Source: UBA1731 sp045595285
GTDB lineage: Bacteria; Verrucomicrobiota; Kiritimatiellia; RFP12; UBA1067
DNA: 50,186 bases
Direction: 5' to 3'
Assembly (NCBI GenBank): GCA_045595285.1
Contig: JAZOAC010000005.1
Coordinates: 1 to 50,186, forward strand
The notes under the pieces were generated by a model. It did no database searches, had not been told where the DNA came from, and saw only the letters and a program-made list of their open reading frames with translations. Positions 43,982 to 50,186 of this stretch are shown here, one piece after another. Every line of letters begins with the position of its first letter. The stretch's first letter is position 1. Both the position numbers and the translations under genes were made by a program.

Positions 43982-43990
43982 TGGTATAAT
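43982..43990 (+). promoter_or_regulatory. Extended -10 (TGGTATAAT) for dnaX, ATG 8 nt downstream
   Basis: TATGGTATAAT is identical to the box before hisD. Eight bases (CCACATCA) separate it from the dnaX ATG at 43999 and no Shine-Dalgarno sequence is present, so a leaderless message is predicted. TTGACT at 43957-43962 is too far (22-base spacing) for a normal -35. Confidence 0.55.
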
Positions 43991-43998
43991 CCACATCA

Positions 43999-45411
43999 AT
44001 GAACAAGGAAGAGAAGTCAGCCGAAGGCAGGCAGCATGTGGCTCTGCCGCTCAAGTACCGTCCGATGACGTTCAATGACGTTGTCGGACAGGAGCATGTC
44101 GTGCGCACGCTGAAGCATGCGATCGAGTCCGGACGCATCGCGAACGCATATCTTTTCGTCGGTCCGCGCGGAATCGGCAAGACCACCACCAGCCGAATCT
44201 TCGCCAAGGCGCTCAACTGCCTCAACCCGAACGGAGCAGAGCCGTGCGGCGAATGCGAGAACTGCACCCAGATCGCGGAGGGACGCTCCCTGGACGTCAT
44301 GGAACTGGACGGAGCCTCCCACAACAAGGTTGAGGATGTCCGCCCCATCATCGAGGCTGTGCAGTTCAAGCCGGCGGCCTCCCGTTTCAAGATTTTCATT
44401 ATCGACGAATGCCACATGCTTTCGACGGCGGCCTGGAACGCACTTCTGAAGACGCTTGAGGAGCCGCCGCCGTACGTCAAGTTCGTGTTCGCCACGACCG
44501 AGGGCGACAAGGTGCTTGCGACGATCGTTTCGCGCTGCCAGCGTTTCGATCTCCGCCGGATTCAGACGAATCAGATCGTCGACCGTCTCACCTACATCTG
44601 CGGCAGGGAGAATGTCACGGCGGATTCCGATGCGCTCCTCGCCATAGCGCGCGGCGCAGAGGGTGGCATGCGAGACGCGCTCTCGTCGCTTGACCAGTTG
44701 ATTGCGTTCAAGGACGGAAACATCACGGAGGATGACGCACTCTCCGTGTTCGGTCTGGTCTCCCGTTCGGAACTCGAGGGATTGGCCGGTGCGATATTGA
44801 AGGGCGACTCGGCGGCGATTCTGAAGGCCGTGTCGCACTTCGACTCCGCAGGCAAGAACATGCGCCGCCTTGCGGGTGAACTGATGGTGCATTTCCGCAA
44901 CCTTGTGGTCTGGCAGGCTCTTGGCGAGAAGGCGGGCGATACGCTTGAGATAACGACCGATCAGCGCAAGACGCTTGAGGAGCAGGCGAAGATATGCGAC
45001 TCCTCCCGAATTTTCCGCATTGCGGACAAGCTTGCGGAAATGGAGGACAAGCTCCGCTATGTGCTGAGCGTCCGCACCCTTATCGAAATGACCCTTCTCA
45101 GGGCAGGGCGCATCGCGTCCGTCGCAAGCATTGAGGAGCTGATGAAGGCTGTGCGCGCACTGAAGGCGGGTGGCGTAGTGCAGACTGCACCGACCCCTGC
45201 AAACGCGGCCACTGCGACCAAGGCCGCTCCGCCGCCGGCATCCGCCTCCGCGCCGTCTGCGGTTTCGGGCGGGCCGGAGGCCAAGCCCGCTTCGGCCGAA
45301 CCGGATCAGAATCCGCAGTTTGACCGTCAAGCGATCCTTGACGATCCCCGGCTGAACGGAATACTCAAGTCCATGCCCGGCGCGAAGATCATAGACATAA
45401 AAGAGAAGTGA
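43999..45411 (+). CDS. dnaX: DNA polymerase III subunit gamma/tau
   Basis: 470 residues. The clamp-loader ATPase of the replisome. Visible marks are LKYRPMTFNDVVGQEHVVRT at the start, Walker A GPRGIGKT (55-62), zinc-binding cysteines at 74, 83, 86 and 89 (PCGECENC), Walker B FIIDECHM (133-140), LLKTLEEPPPYVKFVFATTE and the sensor SRCQRFDLR. After the three clamp-loader domains comes a short Ala/Pro-rich tail (from about 395). The tail is much shorter than a full tau, so the protein is closer to a gamma form. It is followed by pyrK with a 47-base gap. Confidence 0.96.
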   Translation: MNKEEKSAEGRQHVALPLKYRPMTFNDVVGQEHVVRTLKHAIESGRIANAYLFVGPRGIGKTTTSRIFAKALNCLNPNGAEPCGECENCTQIAEGRSLDVMELDGASHNKVEDVRPIIEAVQFKPAASRFKIFIIDECHMLSTAAWNALLKTLEEPPPYVKFVFATTEGDKVLATIVSRCQRFDLRRIQTNQIVDRLTYICGRENVTADSDALLAIARGAEGGMRDALSSLDQLIAFKDGNITEDDALSVFGLVSRSELEGLAGAILKGDSAAILKAVSHFDSAGKNMRRLAGELMVHFRNLVVWQALGEKAGDTLEITTDQRKTLEEQAKICDSSRIFRIADKLAEMEDKLRYVLSVRTLIEMTLLRAGRIASVASIEELMKAVRALKAGGVVQTAPTPANAATATKAAPPPASASAPSAVSGGPEAKPASAEPDQNPQFDRQAILDDPRLNGILKSMPGAKIIDIKEK

Positions 45412-45458
45412 TTCATTCCGCATCGACAGACGCGACACAAGATAGGAAAGAGGATATA

Positions 45459-46262
45459 ATGAACTTCAACGAGAAATGCAGGATTCTGTCACACGAGGAT
45501 GCCGCGCCAGGCTACCGCACATTGGTTTTTGCGGCTCCGCAAATCGCCGCCGCCGTAGTCCCCGGTCAGTTTGTTCATGTGAAAGTGCCTGGTCTTGACG
45601 ATGCCGCTCTCCGCCGTCCGTTCTCGGTCTTCGATGCGGACGCCGATGCCGGAACGCTGACCGTTCTCTATAAGGTTGTCGGCAGGGGAACAGAAGCTCT
45701 GTCAAAGGAGTCTGCAGGTGCGGAGGTTGAGGTGCTCGGCCCGCTTGGTTTCGGTTTCCCGGTCGCATGCGATGGCGTTCCGCTTCTTGTCGGGGGCGGA
45801 TATGGCGTCGCTCCGCTCTATTTCCTCGCAAAACGCCTTTTGGAGCTGGGTTTGGAGGCAAAGCCAATCCTCTTTGTGGGTGGACGCACCAAGGGAGATC
45901 TCCTTGCGGTAGATAAGTTCGTTGAACTGGGTGTTGACGTTCGCACCGCGACCAATGACGGTTCGGAAGGGACCAAGGGTTTTGTCACGGAGCCGCTGGA
46001 TGCCGAACTCGTGAAACTGCGCAGTGCCGGCAAAAACTTCGAATTCTTTACCTGTGGCCCCGATGGACTCCTGAAGGCTGTTTCTGATCGTGCGCTCGGT
46101 ACTGGGGCGAAAGGTTGGATTTCGATGGACCGGCACATGATATGCGGGGTCGGGGCATGCTTCGCCTGCATACAGAAGCTGAAGCACCCAAATGGAGAAG
46201 TGTGGAACGCGCGATGCTGCGTAAACGGTCCGGTGTTCAAGGCTGAGGAAATCGTCTGGTGA
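45459..46262 (+). CDS. pyrK: Dihydroorotate dehydrogenase electron-transfer subunit
   Basis: 267 residues from ATG 45459, with AAAGAGG six bases upstream. An FAD- and [2Fe-2S]-containing subunit that passes electrons from dihydroorotate oxidation (PyrD type 1B) to NAD+. It has the ferredoxin-reductase-type FAD domain (LRRPFSVFDA, about 51-60), the NAD-binding GGGYGVAPLYFLAKRLL (112-128) and the C-terminal cluster MICGVGACFACIQK with Cys229, Cys234 and Cys237 and a fourth Cys in ARCCVNGP (253/254). pyrD is not in the window. A sulfide/NADPH-type relative of the same fold is the main alternative. Confidence 0.9.
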   Translation: MNFNEKCRILSHEDAAPGYRTLVFAAPQIAAAVVPGQFVHVKVPGLDDAALRRPFSVFDADADAGTLTVLYKVVGRGTEALSKESAGAEVEVLGPLGFGFPVACDGVPLLVGGGYGVAPLYFLAKRLLELGLEAKPILFVGGRTKGDLLAVDKFVELGVDVRTATNDGSEGTKGFVTEPLDAELVKLRSAGKNFEFFTCGPDGLLKAVSDRALGTGAKGWISMDRHMICGVGACFACIQKLKHPNGEVWNARCCVNGPVFKAEEIVW

Positions 46263-46288
46263 CAGGCAGAAAGCGCTGATTGCAAAAA

Positions 46289-46363
46289 TGGTTGCCCGGG
46301 GGGGATTCGAACCTCCTCAAGCGGCATCAAAAGCCGCTGTGCTGACCATTACACAACCGGGCA
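46289..46363 (-). tRNA. tRNA-Gln (anticodon UUG)
   Basis: On the minus strand TGCCCGG pairs with CCGGGCA. The D arm is GTGT-loop-GCAC and the anticodon stem is GCGGC/GCCGC around TTTTGAT (anticodon TTG). The T arm GGAGG-TTCGAAT-CCCCC has one A-C mismatch. The 3' CCA is encoded at 46289-46291. Confidence 0.93.
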
Positions 46364-47052
46364 AACAAAAACGGCGTGCATTATAGCATATGCGCACTCA
46401 AATATCCCTAAGTTTTTTGAAAGGTGTTTGTCTTCCGGCCTGTTTGCATTGAATTTGCCTTATCGCAAGGGATTGCATTTTCTTTGCCTTGGCAATAATA
46501 GCGAATCAACCGATTCTCGAATGGACAGCTTATTTTCCTATGCCATGCCAAATGGAGCAACCAGTTGCATTCAGCCGGCCATCGCTCCATTCCACAGCGC
46601 CGCCCGGTCAGGGGCGATGCCTTCATCTGCCTATGACTGGACGGGAATTACAGTATAGAAGTGACTGCAAACTCTACCATACCGGTGTAACGGACATCTT
46701 GCCAGTTGCCGTTGAAGAGAATGCGATTCGGACTGATTCTCAAGCGATATTGCGCAAGATAAAGCCCCCAAGGCTTTTGCCGCTCTCTATGCAGGTGCAA
46801 GTTTCACGGCTTGCGCCGTACATAATGGACTGGGATACCCGACATACAGTGCGGACAGACAATGCGCGCGGACATTTACTTTATCCGTAGCCCAGAAGGT
46901 GTTTGCCGACCGGGATTTGGCTAAAACGTGGTTTTTTTTTGTCCAAAAGATTATTTTTTGGTTTTCGTTTTGTGGTATATTCGCGCCTGTACGGAAGAGG
47001 TGATTGTTTCGGATTGTTTCATCTTACAGAAAGAGAAGAAAGGACGAAAGCC
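46364..47052. other. Intergenic stretch with a repeat A unit and a -10-like box
   Basis: No gene is supported in about 690 bases. The stretch has a diverged palindrome at 46716-46742 and TGGTATATT at 46973-46981. The latter may start transcription of the following beta-helix gene and leave a leader of about 65-70 bases. Confidence 0.45.
46716..46742 (+). repeat. Repeat A palindrome, diverged copy
   Basis: AGAGAAT at 46716-46722 and ATTCTCA at 46736-46742 keep the 27-base length, with centre GCGATTCGGACTG. CAAGCGATAT follows, resembling the start of the repeat tail only weakly. Confidence 0.65.
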
Positions 47053-49584
47053 ATGACAAAGAGAGAAGCGACCAATGGAGAGCCGTATGCGGGAAATCTG
47101 CACGTACGGTCTGACGAGGGGGAAATCGCATCGGCAACGCCCGGGGCGAGGGTCTCTACTCTGCACAGAAAAGTACATTGCGGAAAGCCGTATGCCGGCA
47201 ATTTTGCTGTACGGTTTGGTTTGCTGTTTCTCATTGCCGGTGCTTTGCAGGTGCATGCGGGGAAGTATTATCTGAAGAAAAGTAATGGAGATAACGATCC
47301 TACGTGGATAGCTTATGATGGTAGTGAGGATACGACAGGCGTAAGTGTTGAACATGATTATGTTGTGCGTGGTTTTGCAACCAATCTAACCATAAAAGGA
47401 ATAGATTACACTGTTAATTCATTGACGATTGGCGAAAATGATATCGGCGGCAGAATGTATCTGAATAAAAAGAAAACCGCTAACACTAGCGCTTCTGTAA
47501 TCTTTCAAAATGACGGTCTATTTTTGGTGAAAGGATCTATGAGAAGTCAAGGGGTCCCGTGCAACATAAGGGGAAATATCACTGTATCGGCAAATAGAGA
47601 TTTCCCTTTTGGTGTTTTTCCATCAGGCTCAAATAGTGAAGTTCGTTTTAATCCTCCTAATAGTGATAACACTTCTGGCGGTATTCTGTATGGCAGCAAT
47701 GAGTCTGCTATAGTAATTGGGTTGGAATATGCTTTGAATGATAAGGCTTATCAGGCATCAGATAATCAAGGATATTTGGCTTCGTTTTACAATCTTGGAG
47801 AGTATAAAGGGTTGATTTCGGTAACGTCAAAACATGAAAATGCGTCTTGCGTTAGAGGTTTCGGGGCGGCTGTTCAGTTATGTGATCCCAATGTCCAGTT
47901 TGAAGGTGATTTGAAAATCTGCGATGGCGGAGCTTTGCTGTTTACAAATGAGATTGCCGTGGTTACCGTTGGCGGACTTACGCTTGAGCCAGGTTCCATG
48001 ATACGATCAGCGGTAGATTTGACTGCCAAAACATGCAATCGCGTGGAGGCTTCCAAGCTTAATGTACAAGGCCCTGTCTGTGTAATGGCAGATTATCAGC
48101 ATAAAAAATCTACAGATGGCAAGGAAGTTAGGTGCGCATTGCTGACGGCGCCCGCAAACGGGCTTAACCTTGATGATTTCTACTTCATGCCCGATCCCAA
48201 TGTGACAGATGACAGTCATGCTGATTGTTATCAGCAACGTGCGCATTTGGAAGTAGTGACTGAAAATGAGGTAGATACGTTATATTTGGTTGTCGAACCC
48301 ATTATAAAATTAGAAGAAACCGATGGTTCTAGTCCGACCGCGTTTGATGATGATCCGGTATTGGAAAATCCAGATGCATGGCAGGATAAATCTAAGCCGG
48401 TCGGTGGGCGGCATTATCATCTTAACAGTCAATTTCTAAAATTCATGGGCGATACCGATTATACGTTCCCTGGAAAAACATTTATTCATGATGGCGGGCG
48501 AACGATGTTCAGTGGTAAACGGGATATAGTATTTTCGAACTATGTATGGAGAAGCGGTATCATTTATTCTATGAAGGATGCAGATGTTGTTTTAAAGGGA
48601 AAGATGCTGGTTTCTGCTGTTGCTGAGGCCACTTCACCACGTTCATTGCGCTCATTTGGATATCCTCTGAATATCAATGCAGATATTTCAGGAGCAGGCG
48701 ACATACTTATAAATAATTCAGGAGACAATCCTTATCAGGGCAAGATAACTCTTTCCGGCGACAATACGGGATATAGCGGGAAAATCGCCGTGTCCAACTA
48801 CTACAACAATGTGACATACCCGAAACGATGGACGTATCTGTACGTTCCCAGGGCAGAAAGTCTTGGCGGGCCGATAGACGGGTTTACTTTCAATGCTTTG
48901 TCTCTCAGCCGTATGGCGCGCCTGATTCCTACCGCTTCGATGACGTTGCCGAAAGCCTCGAACCGCGGACTTTTCATTATTGGTGAAGGCGTGATTGCTC
49001 CGGGCGATGGTGTAACATTGCGGATGGAGTGGCCGATTACAATGAACGGCACTTTGTATAAGGATGGGTTGGGCGTACTTGAAATGGCTGGTGAAATAAG
49101 GTTCTACGATGCGGAAAATGAAACTTCGGTTGAAACGCCTAGAAATGAAGCGGATGTACTTGAACTTCGTGAGGGTACGCTTAAGATTGCTTCTACAAAT
49201 GCTTGCAATGGATTGTGTATCACAGTCTACGATGGAACATCGATTCTCTTGCCGAAACCCGGTATTGACGCCGATCTTGACAAGTTCGGTCTTTACAACG
49301 TAAAGGCAGGCGCCGCACCGTTTGTTTTGGCTGAAGGAGTCTCCAAACTGCCGATAACGTTTGAAGAACAGCTTTCCGCCGACAGTTTAGAGGGTATGGT
49401 TACCAACGCGCTTTTCACGGTCGCCAATTCCGCGGTTGATAGTGTGCGTGCCATGCTTCCTTACGGCGTAAAACCGTACCAGGGAGTGCGTGCATCCATT
49501 GTCGAAATTCCGCTTGCCGATGAGGAAGCCACCACATTCGCCTGCGTAACCAAACGGTACGGGCTGATATTTTCGGTTCGTTGA
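47053..49584 (+). CDS. Secreted beta-helix protein with a group-II-intron-derived 5' end
   Basis: 843 residues from ATG 47053 (AAAGGA 8-9 bases upstream). The first about 55 residues (GEPYAGNLHVRSDEGE, then GKPYAGNFAVRF) are a translation of group II intron domain V-type sequence and are not a normal signal region. The real signal core, GLLFLIAGALQVHA, comes only after this, and no ATG, GTG or TTG lies immediately before it. The rest is a long beta-strand-rich body with turns such as GDILINNSGDNPYQG then KITLSGDNTGYSGKIAVSN and NEADVLELREGTLKIASTN. It ends TKRYGLIFSVR. It is probably surface-exposed like the two other beta-helix proteins here. Whether export still works with the displaced signal is uncertain. 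Confidence 0.75.
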   Translation: MTKREATNGEPYAGNLHVRSDEGEIASATPGARVSTLHRKVHCGKPYAGNFAVRFGLLFLIAGALQVHAGKYYLKKSNGDNDPTWIAYDGSEDTTGVSVEHDYVVRGFATNLTIKGIDYTVNSLTIGENDIGGRMYLNKKKTANTSASVIFQNDGLFLVKGSMRSQGVPCNIRGNITVSANRDFPFGVFPSGSNSEVRFNPPNSDNTSGGILYGSNESAIVIGLEYALNDKAYQASDNQGYLASFYNLGEYKGLISVTSKHENASCVRGFGAAVQLCDPNVQFEGDLKICDGGALLFTNEIAVVTVGGLTLEPGSMIRSAVDLTAKTCNRVEASKLNVQGPVCVMADYQHKKSTDGKEVRCALLTAPANGLNLDDFYFMPDPNVTDDSHADCYQQRAHLEVVTENEVDTLYLVVEPIIKLEETDGSSPTAFDDDPVLENPDAWQDKSKPVGGRHYHLNSQFLKFMGDTDYTFPGKTFIHDGGRTMFSGKRDIVFSNYVWRSGIIYSMKDADVVLKGKMLVSAVAEATSPRSLRSFGYPLNINADISGAGDILINNSGDNPYQGKITLSGDNTGYSGKIAVSNYYNNVTYPKRWTYLYVPRAESLGGPIDGFTFNALSLSRMARLIPTASMTLPKASNRGLFIIGEGVIAPGDGVTLRMEWPITMNGTLYKDGLGVLEMAGEIRFYDAENETSVETPRNEADVLELREGTLKIASTNACNGLCITVYDGTSILLPKPGIDADLDKFGLYNVKAGAAPFVLAEGVSKLPITFEEQLSADSLEGMVTNALFTVANSAVDSVRAMLPYGVKPYQGVRASIVEIPLADEEATTFACVTKRYGLIFSVR
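47080..47165 (+). other. Group II intron 3' end (domain V and probable domain VI)
   Basis: 47080-47112 reads GAGCCGTATGCGG, a GAAA tetraloop, then TCTGCACGTACGGTCT. That is the conserved 34-nt domain V helix with the AGC triad, missing one T of the usual ACGGTTC. GACGAGGGGG and a CTCTACTCT-like end follow up to about 47165, where domain VI and the intron boundary are expected. A second, weaker hairpin of similar form (AAGCCGTA ... TACGGTTT) lies at 47185-47217. Confidence 0.75.
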
Positions 49585-49617
49585 TTTAAGGAAACTTGAA
49601 AAAAGGAATTCTTTATC

Positions 49618-50186
49618 ATGCGCAAATTGATTTTGACAGGTTTGGCCGTCGCCGCACTTCATGCGGAGGCGTCGTCCGCAAATACGATGGTTGCCATTTC
49701 GCGGACGACTCCAATGACCATTGACGGAGCCTGCGACGAGGCTTCGTACACCACTGCGGCATGGTCGGATGCATTTACGGTGATGGATCCCGAAAGCAAG
49801 GAGATCAACGGTCTCTACATTGCCGCCGACAAGAAGTTCACCGATCTGCAGACGCGGGCGACGGCATTCTTCGATGCCCAGAATCTCTATATCGCGCTGC
49901 TTCTGCCGTCACCGGCGGATGTGCCGCCGAAGGACAGCGAAACGGTGGAAGTGCATCTTGCATGCGGCGGCAAGCGGGCGTATCGCGTTGCCGTAGACAT
50001 GAAGGGCAATGTCAAGTCAGCCTGCTACAACGCCGACACCTTGGCGGAAAGCGCGTGGAACGCCAACGCCAAGGCTGCGGTTGTCGGCAGTAAGCGTTCG
50101 GCTGTCGCGGAAATCGCCATTCCGTTTGCATCGTTGGGAATGGGGACTCCGCCCAAGGCGATCTCCTGCAACATCATCCGCCGCGG
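49618..50186 (+). CDS. Secreted protein with CBM9-like domain (partial, runs off the window)
   Basis: Starts at ATG 49618 with AAAGGAATTC upstream and continues to the last base, 189 residues so far. A short signal peptide (LILTGLAVAALHAEASSA) is followed by MTIDGACDEASYTTAAWSD, FTDLQTRATAFFDAQNLYIA and EVHLACGGKRAYRVAVDMKG then AVAEIAIPFASLG. This is the order of strands in carbohydrate-binding module 9-like domains (DGxxDExxW, then F-D-xx-xLYxA, then E-xxIPFxxLG). A catalytic domain may follow beyond the window. Confidence 0.8.
   Translation, partial: MRKLILTGLAVAALHAEASSANTMVAISRTTPMTIDGACDEASYTTAAWSDAFTVMDPESKEINGLYIAADKKFTDLQTRATAFFDAQNLYIALLLPSPADVPPKDSETVEVHLACGGKRAYRVAVDMKGNVKSACYNADTLAESAWNANAKAAVVGSKRSAVAEIAIPFASLGMGTPPKAISCNIIRR

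Noticed and set aside
43758..43998. Riboswitch or structured leader in the pflB-dnaX gap
   Set aside because: No known aptamer pattern is visible. The dnaX box is only eight bases from its ATG and the pflB leader shows no strong hairpin.
44017..45438. Long minus-strand open frame opposite dnaX (473 codons)
   Set aside because: Complementary shadow of dnaX with Arg/His/Leu-biased content and no recognisable motif, while dnaX is unambiguous.

Overview
The window looks like part of a genome, or genome bin, of an anaerobic, carbohydrate-degrading member of the Kiritimatiellota/Verrucomicrobiota lineage, probably from an animal gut or another anoxic polysaccharide-rich site. This is inferred from the gene mix: giant secreted beta-helix proteins, SGNH esterases, DUF4838, GH78 and CE15 enzymes, an AraC regulator with a XylR/LacI-type sensor, pyruvate formate-lyase, and multicopy DUF4143/AAA ATPases. 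No rRNA or other phylogenetic marker is present to prove it.

Layout. 1-1653: the end of a sugar-use operon, with a truncated upstream gene, a 46-codon ORF, a chimera of an MFS transporter start and an FG-GAP/VCBS end, and a PfkB kinase, all joined by ATGA-type or near overlaps. 1654-6586: an AT-rich accessory block with two DUF4143 ATPases, a collapsed GntR/LacI-type regulator and many copies of a 27-bp interrupted palindrome (TGAGAAT-N13-ATTCTCA). 6587-9354: a NarL-type response regulator and its membrane sensor kinase. 9469-21042: a divergent run of six exported proteins (double SGNH hydrolase, deacetylase-DUF4838 fusion, TIM-barrel protein, phosphatase-GDPD fusion, Tat lipoprotein resembling GH20, beta-helix protein). 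21365-22930: an AAA/PD-(D/E)XK ATPase. 22931-23736: remnants of a RhuM-like gene and a group II intron reverse transcriptase.

23737-29759 (minus): a rhamnosidase, a frameshifted beta-helix protein and a pectate-lyase-like protein, divergent from an AraC-type regulator (29873-31108). 31735-35745: hisD, a family 2 glycosyltransferase and a CE15-like esterase. 36058-40583: fabH, fabF, a fabZ-like dehydratase and recJ. 40765-43757 (minus): pflB and pflA. 43999-46262: dnaX and pyrK, followed by tRNA-Gln(UUG) on the minus strand. 47053-49584: a further beta-helix protein whose 5' end contains group II intron domain V. 49618-end: the start of a CBM9-like secreted protein.

The genes fit an organism that exports plant- or host-glycan enzymes under local two-component and AraC control, imports and phosphorylates sugars, and ferments them through pyruvate formate-lyase. 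The least explained features are the 27-bp palindrome family, a recurring TGnTATAAT promoter placed 7-8 nt before several start codons (predicted leaderless messages), the intron-derived 5' end of the last beta-helix gene, and a shared C-terminal end (L-x-[VIF]-x-[VI]-R) in the beta-helix proteins.
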